Shown one piece after another: positions 26,742-35,389 of a stretch of DNA of 64,000 nt (the first letter of the stretch is position 1; each line of letters begins with the position of its first letter). The translations under genes were made by a program, and so were the position numbers. Under the pieces are notes generated by a model that saw only the letters and a program-made list of their open reading frames with translations, searched no databases and was not told where the DNA came from. The stretch is from Poriferisodalis sp965203655 (lineage in GTDB: Bacteria; Actinomycetota; Acidimicrobiia; Acidimicrobiales; Poriferisodalaceae): contig NZ_CBDBDD010000004.1 in NCBI RefSeq assembly GCF_965203655.1, positions 285,125 to 349,124 on the forward strand, read 5' to 3'.

Positions 26742-28346
26742 ATGCCAGTTGATCCGGATCGGGAGACTTGGAAACCGGGAATGTCCTGGGAGGACGCGAT
26801 CGCCGAGATCGCGTACCTCAAGGAGCTGGCTGCCGAGATGGGCGGCCCGGAACGCATCAACCGCCAGCACCAGGGCGGTCGGTACACCGTGCGCGAACGC
26901 ATTGCCAAGATGGCCGACCCGGGCTCGTTCATTGAGATGGGTGGGCTCATGGGCGGACCGGAGTACGACGACGAGGGCAACATCATCGGGTTCACGCCCG
27001 GCGGCTACGTGATGGGCCTCGCCGAGCTCGACGGGCGGCCGGTGGCGATCGGCGGCGACGATTTCACGATCTCGGGTGGCAGCCCCCACAACGTCCACAA
27101 GATCCCGCACCAGTTCGCCCAGCCGCTGGCCATCACCTACGGCATTCCGTATGTGCAGCTGCGCGAGGGCGTCGGCCACAGCTCACGGTCTGACGAGGAG
27201 TCGGGCCAGATGGCGCTGCCGGAGGGCGATATGTGGTGGCAAGGCGTGGAGATGCTGACCAAAGTGCCGGTGGCGGCAGGGATCATGGGATCCGTGGCGG
27301 GCTGGCCCGCTGCTGCGGCGCTCATGTCTCACTTCACGGTGATGGTGAAGGGCCAGTCGCAGATCTTCCCGTCCGGGCCGCCGGTGGTGCAGCGGGCCAC
27401 CGGCGAGACGCTGTCGAAGGAGGAACTGGGCGGCTATCGGATGCACGTGTACGAGAGCGGCCAGGTCGACAACGTGGCCGAGAGCGAGGAGGACGCGTTC
27501 GACCAGATCAGGCAGTTCCTCTCGTACTTGCCCAACACCACCTCGGGGGTGGCGCCTCGTGTCGACACGGGCGACCCGCCCGACCGTCGGCCCGAGGAGC
27601 TACTGAACATCATTCCCACGAACCGGCGAGCGGGCTACGACGCCCGGGCGCTCATCCGCCACGTCGTCGACAACGGCGAGTTCTTCGAGATGCGCCGCCA
27701 CTACGCCGGAGCGATCATCACCGGGTTCGCCCGGCTCGACGGCTACAGCGTGGGTGTGGTCGGCAGCGATCCGATGCGGCTGGCCGGCGCCATGGACGGC
27801 GACGGCGCCGACAAGTACGCCCACTTCGTTGACCTGTGCGACGCGTTCAACCTGCCCATGCTGATCTTCCTGGACATGCCGGGCTTCATGCTGGGCTCCG
27901 CCGCTGAGCGCAAGGCCACCATGCGTCGGGGCGTGCGGGCGCTGATCGCATCAGCGGAGGCGAGCGTGCCCAAGGTGGAGTTCAACGTGCGCAAGTCCTA
28001 CGGCGTGGCCGCCGATGCGCCCAACAGCATCGGCCTTCCGCATGCGCTCAACCTGCGGTTCGGCTGGCCTGCGGGGGAGTGGGGCGGCATCCCGATCGAG
28101 GGCGGCGTTGCGGCGGCGTACCGGCGTGAGATCGACGCGGCACCCGATCCAGAGGCACATCGAGAGATGATCGAGGAGCGGCTGCTGCGGCTCCGCTCGC
28201 CGTTCAAGGCTGCGATGCACGGCGACGTCGTAGACCTCATCGATCCACGCGAGACCCGGCGCTTGGCGTGCACGTTCGTGAAGCTGGCCCAGCCGGTGCT
28301 GGAGGAACTCGCCCGTCGCCCCAACAAGCGCGCCGTCCGCCCCTGA
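26742..28346 (+). CDS. Acyl-CoA carboxylase carboxyltransferase (beta) subunit
   Basis: 534-residue carboxyltransferase of the propionyl/acetyl-CoA carboxylase beta family. It transfers CO2 from carboxybiotin to an acyl-CoA. Two crotonase-fold halves are visible: an N-half with 'GGRYTVRERIAKMADPGSF', and a C-half with 'NIIPTNRRAGYDARALI' and 'FLDMPGFMLGSAAERKA'. ATG at 26742 has GGGAG just upstream; the open frame further upstream is not homologous. Unlike the second carboxylase in the window, no biotin carboxylase gene adjoins it, so it must share the alpha subunit encoded elsewhere (for example the one at 51281-53308) or be specialised. It is divergent from the oxidative operon. Confidence 0.88.
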   Translation: MPVDPDRETWKPGMSWEDAIAEIAYLKELAAEMGGPERINRQHQGGRYTVRERIAKMADPGSFIEMGGLMGGPEYDDEGNIIGFTPGGYVMGLAELDGRPVAIGGDDFTISGGSPHNVHKIPHQFAQPLAITYGIPYVQLREGVGHSSRSDEESGQMALPEGDMWWQGVEMLTKVPVAAGIMGSVAGWPAAAALMSHFTVMVKGQSQIFPSGPPVVQRATGETLSKEELGGYRMHVYESGQVDNVAESEEDAFDQIRQFLSYLPNTTSGVAPRVDTGDPPDRRPEELLNIIPTNRRAGYDARALIRHVVDNGEFFEMRRHYAGAIITGFARLDGYSVGVVGSDPMRLAGAMDGDGADKYAHFVDLCDAFNLPMLIFLDMPGFMLGSAAERKATMRRGVRALIASAEASVPKVEFNVRKSYGVAADAPNSIGLPHALNLRFGWPAGEWGGIPIEGGVAAAYRREIDAAPDPEAHREMIEERLLRLRSPFKAAMHGDVVDLIDPRETRRLACTFVKLAQPVLEELARRPNKRAVRP

Positions 28347-28467
28347 ATGCGCACCGTTCACAACTGGGCCCTCCTTGGCGTCTTCCCTGGGCCAGCCCGC
28401 CAGGTGTTCGCGCGGGTTCCGCCGCCGGGCCTCGACACTGGCGCTCGACGAGCCGCACAGGCGTTGG

Positions 28468-28857
28468 TCAGAGCACCTGCAGTCCGAGGTGTTCGGCCAT
28501 TGGGTCGAAGTCACGGTCTGCGTGCAGCAACTGGTGACCGTTCTCGATGCAGAACGTGGCAATCAGCATGTCGATGGTCTTGCGTGCAGTGATGCCTCTG
28601 GCGCGCAGTTTCCGGTAGTTGAGCGCACTGGCGATGGCGATGTGGCGTCCCACCATCGACTCGTAGAACAGGGCGTCCATGGTCTCTTGGGCGCGGCGCA
28701 TGTGAGCATCGTTTCGGAACCCTTGGAGCACCTCCGCCAGGATCAAGTCGCCGGTGAGGACCGGCTGCGCTCCCAGCAGCTCGTCCAGCAGGTCGGACTG
28801 GGAAGTTTCGATGCCGTTGAAGTAGTCGATCCAGACGGATGAATCGACCACGATCAC
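28468..28857 (-). CDS. vapC: VapC-family PIN-domain toxin
   Basis: 129-residue PIN-domain ribonuclease toxin. The acidic metal-binding residues are present: D5 ('VVDSSVWI'), E42 ('LAEVLQGF'), D96 ('KTIDMLIATFCI') and D114/D116 ('HADRDFD'). The antitoxin stop overlaps the start codon (28854-28857), the usual type II arrangement that couples toxin to antitoxin synthesis. Targets of such toxins are typically tRNA or rRNA, but the specific target is unknown. The pair sits between two unrelated metabolic genes, consistent with independent acquisition. Confidence 0.92.
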   Translation of the reverse strand: MIVVDSSVWIDYFNGIETSQSDLLDELLGAQPVLTGDLILAEVLQGFRNDAHMRRAQETMDALFYESMVGRHIAIASALNYRKLRARGITARKTIDMLIATFCIENGHQLLHADRDFDPMAEHLGLQVL

Positions 28858-29048
28858 CGGTCGATTCGCATCTCGTCAAGCGAGCCTTCCCAGGCCAGCT
28901 TGCCTCTCAGACTGCGTATGCGTCCCTGTGATCTCGTTCGGATCAGCAGGCGAAGTCCAGCCTCCACAGCTGCTCGCTTGGTGCGAAAGCTGCCATCGCT
29001 CATGGCTGCGTCCATGAGTTCGTCGTCGATTTCGATGTTGGTACGCAT
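28854..29048 (-). CDS. vapB: VapB-family antitoxin
   Basis: 64-residue antitoxin with the MRTNIEIDDELMDAAM N-terminal DNA-binding ribbon-helix-helix segment and a basic/acidic tail ('LRGKLAWEGSLDEMRIDR') that should wrap the PIN toxin. ATG at 29048 is chosen over far-upstream in-frame starts because it gives exactly the family N-terminus. An AT-rich inverted repeat 66-92 bp upstream is a likely autoregulatory operator. It is followed by vapC with a 4-bp overlap. Confidence 0.9.
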   Translation of the reverse strand: MRTNIEIDDELMDAAMSDGSFRTKRAAVEAGLRLLIRTRSQGRIRSLRGKLAWEGSLDEMRIDR

Positions 29049-29113
29049 CGCTGCCTTCCCGTTGCCCGAATGCCGACGCCCGGATACTTGTCGATGTGCG
29101 CCCCAGATCCTGA

Positions 29114-29140
29114 TGTGTATATTTCTTCCGATTCTACACA
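29114..29140 (-). promoter_or_regulatory. Inverted-repeat operator candidate upstream of vapBC
   Basis: TGTGTA and its exact complement TACACA are separated by 15 AT-rich bases, in an otherwise GC-rich region. The site is 66-92 bp upstream of vapB and about 44 bp upstream of the divergent GTG at 29184. VapB antitoxins normally bind palindromes at their own promoters, so this is the best operator candidate; it may also affect the divergent gene. Confidence 0.45.
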
Positions 29141-29183
29141 TTGACCGAAGAGCTCGGACCAGGCGCACGGTTAGCGTGACTCC

Positions 29184-30077
29184 GTGACTTCGGGGAATGG
29201 GCTCAGGTTCGGGTGGCTGTCGCCATGCATCGGCAACCGGTGGAGTGACCATCGGCCGATCGTGGCCGACCAGGTGGAATGGCTCCTGCCCGAAGTGATC
29301 GGGCACTTCGACTCGCTGTGGATCGCCGACCATTTCTACGGGTTCGACGCCAAGACCGACCCGTTTCTCGAAGCCTGGACCACGATCACCTGGTGTGCGG
29401 CTCGCCTGCCCGATGTGCAGCTGTGCCACCACGTCCTCGGACACGGGTACAGGCCGCCAGCCTTGACAGCGAAGATGGCCGCGACGCTGCAGTACCTGTC
29501 GGGCAACCGTTTCATCTTGGGCATCGGGGCCGGCTGGCGGGGCGACGAGTACGAGGCCTACGGCTACGAGTTCCCCTCACCGAAAGTGCGATTCGCACAG
29601 CTCGAAGAGGTGGTCACGATCTGCCGGCTGATGTGGACGCAGGATGACCCCAGCTTCAAGGGCCAGCACTATCGCATCGACGGTGCGGCAGCGCCTCCCT
29701 TGCCTGAAGTGCCGCCGCCGATCTGCATCGGTGCCTCGGGAGAGCAGATCGGCTTGAAGGTTGCAGCCCGCCATGCCGACATCTGGAACACGACATGGCG
29801 GCGGGATCTCGAAGCGCTGAGGCGCAAGTGCGGCATCGTGCTGGATGAACTCGAGCGGCTCGGACGCGATCCGGCAGGGCTGGAGATGTCGACCACTGTC
29901 GAGCGGGCACTGCCCACGACTGACAGCGAGTCTGCCGAGTACGCCGAATTCCTGGCTTCGCTGGTGGATGTGGGAATCCGGCACTTCGTGCTCGACTTCG
30001 GCAACCCCGACAGCGCCGAGCCAGCCCACCGCTTCGCCGAGCAGGTCATCTCCCCGCTGCGTGCGGGTAGCGGTTAA
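29184..30077 (+). CDS. LLM-class F420-dependent oxidoreductase
   Basis: 297-residue luciferase-like enzyme starting at GTG 29184. Family elements: 'LRFGWLSPCIGN' beta-1, 'HFDSLWIADHFYGF', 'YLSGNRFILGIGAGWRGDE' phosphate loop and 'PPICIGASGEQIGLKVAARHAD'. These are typical of actinobacterial F420-dependent TIGR03560-like or glucose-6-phosphate-dehydrogenase-like oxidoreductases; the substrate is unknown. It is divergent from vapBC and ends overlapping the stop of the convergent ABC ATPase gene (30074-30077), leaving no intergenic space. Confidence 0.85.
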   Translation: MTSGNGLRFGWLSPCIGNRWSDHRPIVADQVEWLLPEVIGHFDSLWIADHFYGFDAKTDPFLEAWTTITWCAARLPDVQLCHHVLGHGYRPPALTAKMAATLQYLSGNRFILGIGAGWRGDEYEAYGYEFPSPKVRFAQLEEVVTICRLMWTQDDPSFKGQHYRIDGAAAPPLPEVPPPICIGASGEQIGLKVAARHADIWNTTWRRDLEALRRKCGIVLDELERLGRDPAGLEMSTTVERALPTTDSESAEYAEFLASLVDVGIRHFVLDFGNPDSAEPAHRFAEQVISPLRAGSG

Positions 30078-31378
30078 GCGAATGCAACGACGCTGGTGCC
30101 GGTGAACTCGACAGCGACCGAGTCGCCGCGGCGTACTTCGGGATCGGGTCCGCAGCGCACGCGCAGTTGAGTGCCGTCGAGATTCGCCACGACCATCGAG
30201 TCGTGCCCGTAGAACTCCACGAGTTCGACTTCGGCTGTGGTGCCCTGGGCCAAGCTGAGCTGCTCCGGGCGCAGCATCACGTCGACAGTTCGCGCAGCGC
30301 CGTGCGATGCCGCCCCGTTGCCGCTCTCGCCGGCGGCGTTGCTGAGGGGGAGGCGTCCGAGCGGGGTGTGCGCGAAGCCATCCGAGGCGCCGCAGCGCAG
30401 CCATGACGCGGTGCCCACGAAATCGGCCACGAACGGATCAGCAGGCCGGCGGTAGAGGCCGTCAGGCGTGTCGACCTGCGCGAGGCGGCCCTCGCGCAGC
30501 ACGCCCACGCGGTCGCCGACCACAAAGGCCTCGTCCTGGTCGTGGGTCACGAAGACGGCCGTGATGCCCAGTTCGATGAGCAGCCGCCGGACCTCGCTGC
30601 GAACGTCCTCGCGCAGCGATGAGTCGAGATTGGAGAAGGGCTCGTCCAGCAAGAGCACACCAGGGCGTGGCGCCAGCGCTCGCGCCAGCGCGACACGCTG
30701 CTGCTGCCCACCCGACAGCGTGGAGGGCATGCGTTCGGCGAAGCCGGACAGACCCACCAAGTCGAGTGCTTCGGCGATCCGGCCCGGCGTTCGTGTAGAC
30801 CGTTCGAGTCCGTAGCCGACATTCCGGCCCACGGTGAGATGCGGGAACAGCGCCCAGTCTTGGAACACCATCCCAACACGGCGCGATTCGGGAGCTACCC
30901 AGGAACCGCCCCGGCCGGGCGGGCCCGAGACGAACCGCTCGCCGAGCTGAATGGTGCCAGCCAGGGGACGTTCGAGCCCTGCGATCAGGCGCAGCAGCGT
31001 GGTCTTGCCGCACCCGCTGGGACCGAGCAGCGCGACCGACTCGCCGGGCTCGACGCGCAGCGACAGGTGGTATACCGAATAGCTGCCCTGGGCGATTTCG
31101 TCGGCGGGATCGAGGCCTTCGGGGGGACTGACTCCGTGGGCCTGGCTGTACGAGTGGGTGACGCCATCGAGGATGATCGAGCGTGCTCCCGGCCAGTGTC
31201 GGCCTCGGCCGTTCCGGGCCAAGTCATCCGGCGCCGCCGGGTCGGCGTACCGCCGGTCTCGCTTTGACCGAAATGCCCGGACCGTGCGCACCAATCGAAG
31301 TATAAGCAGGGGACTCGGCACGTATCCAGATGGCCGAATGCTCAATAGTGACGATGCCTGCTGCAGTTCAGTAGGCAT
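30074..31378 (-). CDS. ABC transporter ATP-binding protein with TOBE domain (FbpC/PotA-like), orphan
   Basis: 434-residue single-domain ATPase of the iron(III)/spermidine/phosphonate importer class. Walker A is LGPSGCGKTT, Q-loop 'MVFQDWALFPHLT', signature LSGGQQQRVALARAL, Walker B 'VLLLDEPFSNLD', switch histidine 'FVTHDQDEA', then a ~100-residue C-terminal TOBE-like regulatory domain ('MLRPEQLSLA'). Between the first beta strand ('IILDGVTHSYSQ') and Walker A there is an extra ~20-residue segment. Start choice ATG 31378 is uncertain; the homologous core begins ~70 residues later. No permease or binding-protein gene adjoins it, so it is an orphan here. It is divergent from the SnoaL/aminotransferase pair. 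Confidence 0.82.
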   Translation of the reverse strand: MPTELQQASSLLSIRPSGYVPSPLLILRLVRTVRAFRSKRDRRYADPAAPDDLARNGRGRHWPGARSIILDGVTHSYSQAHGVSPPEGLDPADEIAQGSYSVYHLSLRVEPGESVALLGPSGCGKTTLLRLIAGLERPLAGTIQLGERFVSGPPGRGGSWVAPESRRVGMVFQDWALFPHLTVGRNVGYGLERSTRTPGRIAEALDLVGLSGFAERMPSTLSGGQQQRVALARALAPRPGVLLLDEPFSNLDSSLREDVRSEVRRLLIELGITAVFVTHDQDEAFVVGDRVGVLREGRLAQVDTPDGLYRRPADPFVADFVGTASWLRCGASDGFAHTPLGRLPLSNAAGESGNGAASHGAARTVDVMLRPEQLSLAQGTTAEVELVEFYGHDSMVVANLDGTQLRVRCGPDPEVRRGDSVAVEFTGTSVVAFA

Positions 31379-31480
31379 AGCTAACGCCCAGAACCAGCCG
31401 ATACCCGCAGGGCCGGAGCTGCGCGACCCGTGCCGCAGTAGGTTGACGCCAACAGGCCGGCAGAGCACTGGGGGAGAGCT

Positions 31481-31885
31481 GTGGCGCTGACAAATGACGA
31501 CCGAGTTGAGATCCGGGACCTCATCTCTCGTTACAACAAGGCGATCGACACCGGCGATGCCGACGGGTACGCCAATACGTTCGCTCCCGACGGGCAGTTC
31601 ATCGGGATCGTCGGCACGTTCAGCGGCCGGGACGAGCTGCGGGCGTTCGCCGCTGCCTATTCCACCGAAGAGCAGTATGCAGAGTTCGCTTCTGCACAGC
31701 ACTGGGTGACCAACGTCGTGGCCGACGGCGACGGATCCGAGGCCACCGTGTTCAGCCACCTGCAGATGGTCAAGCCGCTGCCTGACGGTGGCAGGATCCT
31801 GCTGGTCGGGCACTACGACGACATCGTGCGCAAGATCGACGGGCAGTGGCTGTTCGCACAGCGGATCGTGGTCTCGGACGCCTAG
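31481..31885 (+). CDS. SnoaL-like / NTF2-fold protein
   Basis: 134-residue small cone-shaped alpha+beta barrel protein: 'RVEIRDLISRYNKAIDTGDADGYANTF' is the standard SnoaL_4 opening, with 'HWVTNVVADGDG' and 'YDDIVRKIDGQWLFAQRIV' strands at the end. Homologues act as small isomerases, hydrolases, dehydratases or dioxygenase partners. GTG at 31481 follows GGGGAGAG, a strong ribosome site. The aminotransferase gene follows 42 bp downstream and is probably cotranscribed. No catalytic role can be assigned. Confidence 0.82.
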   Translation: MALTNDDRVEIRDLISRYNKAIDTGDADGYANTFAPDGQFIGIVGTFSGRDELRAFAAAYSTEEQYAEFASAQHWVTNVVADGDGSEATVFSHLQMVKPLPDGGRILLVGHYDDIVRKIDGQWLFAQRIVVSDA

Positions 31886-31927
31886 CCGAGCCCGCCGTAC
31901 CAGCCGAGCACTACTGGAGAGAACATC

Positions 31928-33196
31928 GTGCCGCAGACCGGCCTACCGAACGGCAACGCGCCCGCGGGCGCGTTCGACATGGCAGCCAAGATGGCCGAGG
32001 GCCTGCCGCAGCCGGCGGGGGCATGGACGCCGATCCCGCGCTTCAGCTTCGTCGGCGGGAACAACGACTCGCCGAGCGTGCCGGTCGGCGGCCTGACCGA
32101 GGCGGCCATGTCTGTGCTGGCGAAGCATGGCTCCGAACTCGCCACCTACAACCTCGGCGGCAATCCGCAGGGCTTCGAGGGGCTGCGTACGTTCGTCGCC
32201 GGATCGCTGGATGCGAATGCGCACATGCCGACGAGCAGCGAGCAGGTGCTGGTGGTGTCCGGTTCGCTGCAGGCGCTTGATTTGGTCAACGCAGCGTTCC
32301 TGCGCCCGGGGGACGTCGTGGTCGCCGAAGAGGCGACGTACGGGGGGATGATCTCGAAGGTCGCCCGGCGAGGAGCCAGATGCGTCGGCGTCGAGCTCGA
32401 CGACAACGGGATCGTTCCGGAACGGCTTGCCCGCCTGCTCGACGAGCTGGCTGCAGCCGGCACGCCGCCCCGGTTCATCTACACCATCCCGACGGTCCAG
32501 AACCCCACGGGCTCGGTGATGCCGGTCGAGCGCCGGCGGGAGATCCTGGCCATCGCCCGGCACTTCGGCGTGCCGATCTTCGAGGACGAGTGCTATTCGG
32601 ACCTGCAGTGGACCGGAGAGCGCCCGCCGACGCTGCGTGCGCTGGATTGCGCCGAATCGGAAGGGCCGAGCGCAGTGATCTACTGCGGCTCGTTCTCCAA
32701 GTCGATCGCGCCTGCGCTCCGCGTCGGCTACATCGTGGGCGACGTGCCCATCGTGCGCCAGCTCATGGCCCTCAAGGACGACGCCGGCACCGGCGCAATC
32801 GAACAGCTCGTGCTCGCCGAGTACGCAGCAGCGCACTTCGACGACCACGTAGCCCAGTTGCGGGAAACGCTGCGAGAGAAATGCGCGGTGATGCGCCACG
32901 CCGTGAACACCCACATGGGTGCGCTGTCACAAGTGGCGATCAAGCTCGGCGGACCGGTGCAGGTGACCGACCCCAAGGGCGGCATCTTCGTATGGCTCAC
33001 GTTCCCAGCCGGCACCGACACGTCGAGCTATCTGGCGCCAGCGGCCAAGCGAGGCATCCAGTTCAACGAAGGCGCAGCCTGGTCGGTAGAACCCGCTTGG
33101 GGCGCACGCCGTATGCGCCTCTGCTTCGGCAGCCTCTCCCACGACGACATCCGAGAGGGCGTGGCCGCGCTCGCCCAAGTCATCGCCACGACCTAG
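31928..33196 (+). CDS. PLP-dependent aminotransferase (fold type I, class I/II)
   Basis: 422-residue aminotransferase of the 2-aminoadipate/MocR C-domain type. The PLP lysine is in 'CGSFSKSIAPALRVGYI', with 'TIPTVQNPTGSVMPVERR' (substrate-pocket N-P-T-G) and 'EDECYSDLQW' (PLP-pyridine aspartate and tyrosine) in the correct order, and the terminal arginine region 'RRMRLCFGSLSHDDI'. It transfers an amino group between an amino acid and a 2-oxo acid; the donor is unknown. GTG at 31928 has GGAGAG 6 bp upstream. The neighbour downstream, convergent, is a D-aminoacylase-type hydrolase, so a role in amino-acid salvage is possible. Confidence 0.88.
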   Translation: MPQTGLPNGNAPAGAFDMAAKMAEGLPQPAGAWTPIPRFSFVGGNNDSPSVPVGGLTEAAMSVLAKHGSELATYNLGGNPQGFEGLRTFVAGSLDANAHMPTSSEQVLVVSGSLQALDLVNAAFLRPGDVVVAEEATYGGMISKVARRGARCVGVELDDNGIVPERLARLLDELAAAGTPPRFIYTIPTVQNPTGSVMPVERRREILAIARHFGVPIFEDECYSDLQWTGERPPTLRALDCAESEGPSAVIYCGSFSKSIAPALRVGYIVGDVPIVRQLMALKDDAGTGAIEQLVLAEYAAAHFDDHVAQLRETLREKCAVMRHAVNTHMGALSQVAIKLGGPVQVTDPKGGIFVWLTFPAGTDTSSYLAPAAKRGIQFNEGAAWSVEPAWGARRMRLCFGSLSHDDIREGVAALAQVIATT

Positions 33197-33354
33197 TCGC
33201 GCAGTACCACCGCGCCAAGGCAAGCGGGGTGGGTGGCAGCGAACGGGGCCCCCGCAGCCCGCAGCTTGCGAGGACTGCGGGGCGCGCGGGCGCTTGCGCC
33301 CGTGCAGGGAACACGGTGCTGACAGGACCCGCCCCGCCGGGCGAAACAGAAGCC

Positions 33355-35103
33355 TTAGCCGCGGCCGTGGCGCAGGAGCTTGCCGGGCGTCGCGCCCGTG
33401 CACTCCCCGTCCTGGAACGTCTCGACGCCGTTCACCAGGATGTGGCGGTAGCCATGCGCACGCTGCACGCGGCGCCACTCGCCGCCGGGCAGATCGTAGA
33501 CGGCCTCGCCGATCCACTCGGGATCGATGGCCAGCTCATCCATGTCGTAGACCAGCACGTCAGCCGGGGCGCCTTCCTTCAGCACACCGCGGTCCTGGAA
33601 TCCGGCCGCGTGCGCTGCGAGCGCCGACATCCGGTAGTGCGCCTCCTCGACCGTCAGCCGCTGCTCGTCACGCACGATCCATGCCAAGAAGTCCGTCGTC
33701 CACGCGCCCCCGGTGAAGAACTTGGTGTGCGCACCGCCGTCGGAAACACCCGGGATCGTGTACGGCGAGTCGGTGTACACCGCCGACATATGGTCCACGT
33801 TGAATTCGGGGCCCTCGCCCAGGAACTCTGTCTTCAGATCGGTCTCGAGCGACAGGTCCAGCATCACGTCGATGTAGTGCTTGCCTTCCATCTCGGCGAT
33901 CTCGCCCAGCGACTTGCCCACGTACTTCTGCAGGTCCTGACGTCGCGCCACGCCCTGCACGACCAGCTTGCGGGGCGGCCCGCCGACGGCGCCCTGCGTG
34001 TTCGCGAACAGCGTCGCCGCCTCATCGGTCTCGGCACGCAGCCGGTCCCGCAGGGCAGGGTCGGACATCTTGCGAATCTTGTCCTCGATCGAGCCCGTCG
34101 TCGCCTCGCGCCACGCCGGGCTGGAGTCGTACAGGTTCCACTCGTCGAGCGAGAAGGCGAAGCCCGTGCGGATCGAGGCACCCTGGCCGAAGATGCGCAG
34201 CCCGTCGTTGTGGGCCTGCTCAAGCCATTCGAGCCGTTCCTCGTGGACACGCGGGTTGCGCTGGCTTACCGGCACCACGTTGTCGATGATCGGTCGGCCG
34301 CTGACCTCGGCCAGCCGCCGCTTGAAGTCGAGATCCTCCGGATTGTTGACGTCGGGGCTCGTGGCCTGCGTGAGCTGGATGAAGCCCTCGTCGCGCTCGC
34401 GCAGCACCTCGGCCAGCACGAAGATGTCGTCGTCGATCATGGTGTCGGTGACCATCGGCGAGCCGTCGAAGTCGGCTTGGGTGGAGTTGGGTCCGAGACG
34501 CTGGATGGAAAAGCCGCACAGGCCGGCGTCCATGCCCTCGTGCAGCAGGCGCTGCATCTCCTTGCGCTCCGCATTGTTGGCCGGACGGGTCTTTGCCGCT
34601 TCGAGGCCCATCACGTAGATCATCAGCGACGCCGTCGGCATGTATTGCAGGACGTTGACGCCCTTCGGTGTGCGGTCCAGCGAGTCGAGGTACTCCGGGA
34701 TGGTCTCCCAGTCCCACTTCGGCAGCATGCCCTCCTGCATGGCCGCCAGCGGGATCGCCTCGGTGCGCACCATCGTGAGCATCGACCGCTCGCGGAAGTC
34801 GGGCTTGCAGGGGGCGAATCCGAAGCCGCAGTTGCCGAGCACCACCGATGTCACCCCGTGCCAGCTCGAGATCGAGCAGTACGGATCCCAGCGGATCTGC
34901 GCGTCGTAGTGCGTGTGCAGGTCGATCGTGCCCGGGGCCACGATGCAGCCCCCCGCATCGATGACTTCCTTGGAAGGCTTGTCGGGACGGCCGCCGATCT
35001 GGGCGATCCGCCCGTCGGAGATCCACAGGTCTCCGCGGAAGCTCGGCACGCGTGTCCCGTCGACGATCGTGCCGTCCTTGATGTGAATGTCGTATTCCTC
35101 CAC
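33355..35103 (-). CDS. N-acyl-D-amino-acid deacylase family amidohydrolase
   Basis: 582-residue amidohydrolase of the D-aminoacylase group. Metal-site features: 'GTIDLHTHYDAQ' (HxH), the family's cysteine in 'VVLGNCGFGFAP', and the C-terminal 'SDGGAHTKFF' with the active-site aspartate. It should hydrolyse N-acyl-D-amino acids or similar amides. GTG at 35103 was chosen because GAGGGGG lies 6 bp upstream and the protein then begins 'VEEYDIHIKDGTIVDG' like its relatives. Frames extending to 35238 would run towards the repeat copy upstream. The gene lies just outside the mobile island and may be part of the ancestral neighbourhood of the 40456-41235 SDR gene. Confidence 0.87.
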   Translation of the reverse strand: MEEYDIHIKDGTIVDGTRVPSFRGDLWISDGRIAQIGGRPDKPSKEVIDAGGCIVAPGTIDLHTHYDAQIRWDPYCSISSWHGVTSVVLGNCGFGFAPCKPDFRERSMLTMVRTEAIPLAAMQEGMLPKWDWETIPEYLDSLDRTPKGVNVLQYMPTASLMIYVMGLEAAKTRPANNAERKEMQRLLHEGMDAGLCGFSIQRLGPNSTQADFDGSPMVTDTMIDDDIFVLAEVLRERDEGFIQLTQATSPDVNNPEDLDFKRRLAEVSGRPIIDNVVPVSQRNPRVHEERLEWLEQAHNDGLRIFGQGASIRTGFAFSLDEWNLYDSSPAWREATTGSIEDKIRKMSDPALRDRLRAETDEAATLFANTQGAVGGPPRKLVVQGVARRQDLQKYVGKSLGEIAEMEGKHYIDVMLDLSLETDLKTEFLGEGPEFNVDHMSAVYTDSPYTIPGVSDGGAHTKFFTGGAWTTDFLAWIVRDEQRLTVEEAHYRMSALAAHAAGFQDRGVLKEGAPADVLVYDMDELAIDPEWIGEAVYDLPGGEWRRVQRAHGYRHILVNGVETFQDGECTGATPGKLLRHGRG

Positions 35104-35253
35104 GATGTCCCCCTCGTGACTCAGCGCCCAGCTCGCTGTGGCACCGAAGGGCGCATCGCTGTGGGACAGCGCGGTCATTCGGATGGCGCGAGCCGGAATC
35201 CCCGCGTGAAAAAACCTAACACATCTTCGTAAATTCATGGTCGCACGGGGTGC

Positions 35254-35383
35254 GCACGAGGCGTCAGAAGATGCTGAAACCGCCGTCGATCTTGATGACG
35301 TCCCCGGTGTGCCAGCGGGCTGCGTCGCTCATGAGGTACACCGCGATGGCACCGAAGTCGTCTGGCACGCCCCATCGGCGCAT
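35254..35383 (-). repeat. Copy A of the SDR 3' end (att-like direct repeat / gene remnant)
   Basis: About 130 bases closely match the end of the intact SDR gene at 40445-40575, with about six differences, in the same orientation. It encodes the last ~40 residues of that protein, including 'RRWGVPDDFGAIAVYLM' and the 'IDGGFSIF' C-terminus with its stop. Similarity stops abruptly at 35383, seven bases before the hipA-like stop. This is what an integration event in the 3' end of a coding gene leaves behind. Confidence 0.85.
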
Positions 35384-35389
35384 GACCGG

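Noticed and set aside
32380..35232. 950-residue plus-strand open frame opposite the D-aminoacylase gene
   Set aside because: It is antisense to two clear enzymes, has arginine/histidine-rich composition without domains, and is typical of high-GC antisense frames.
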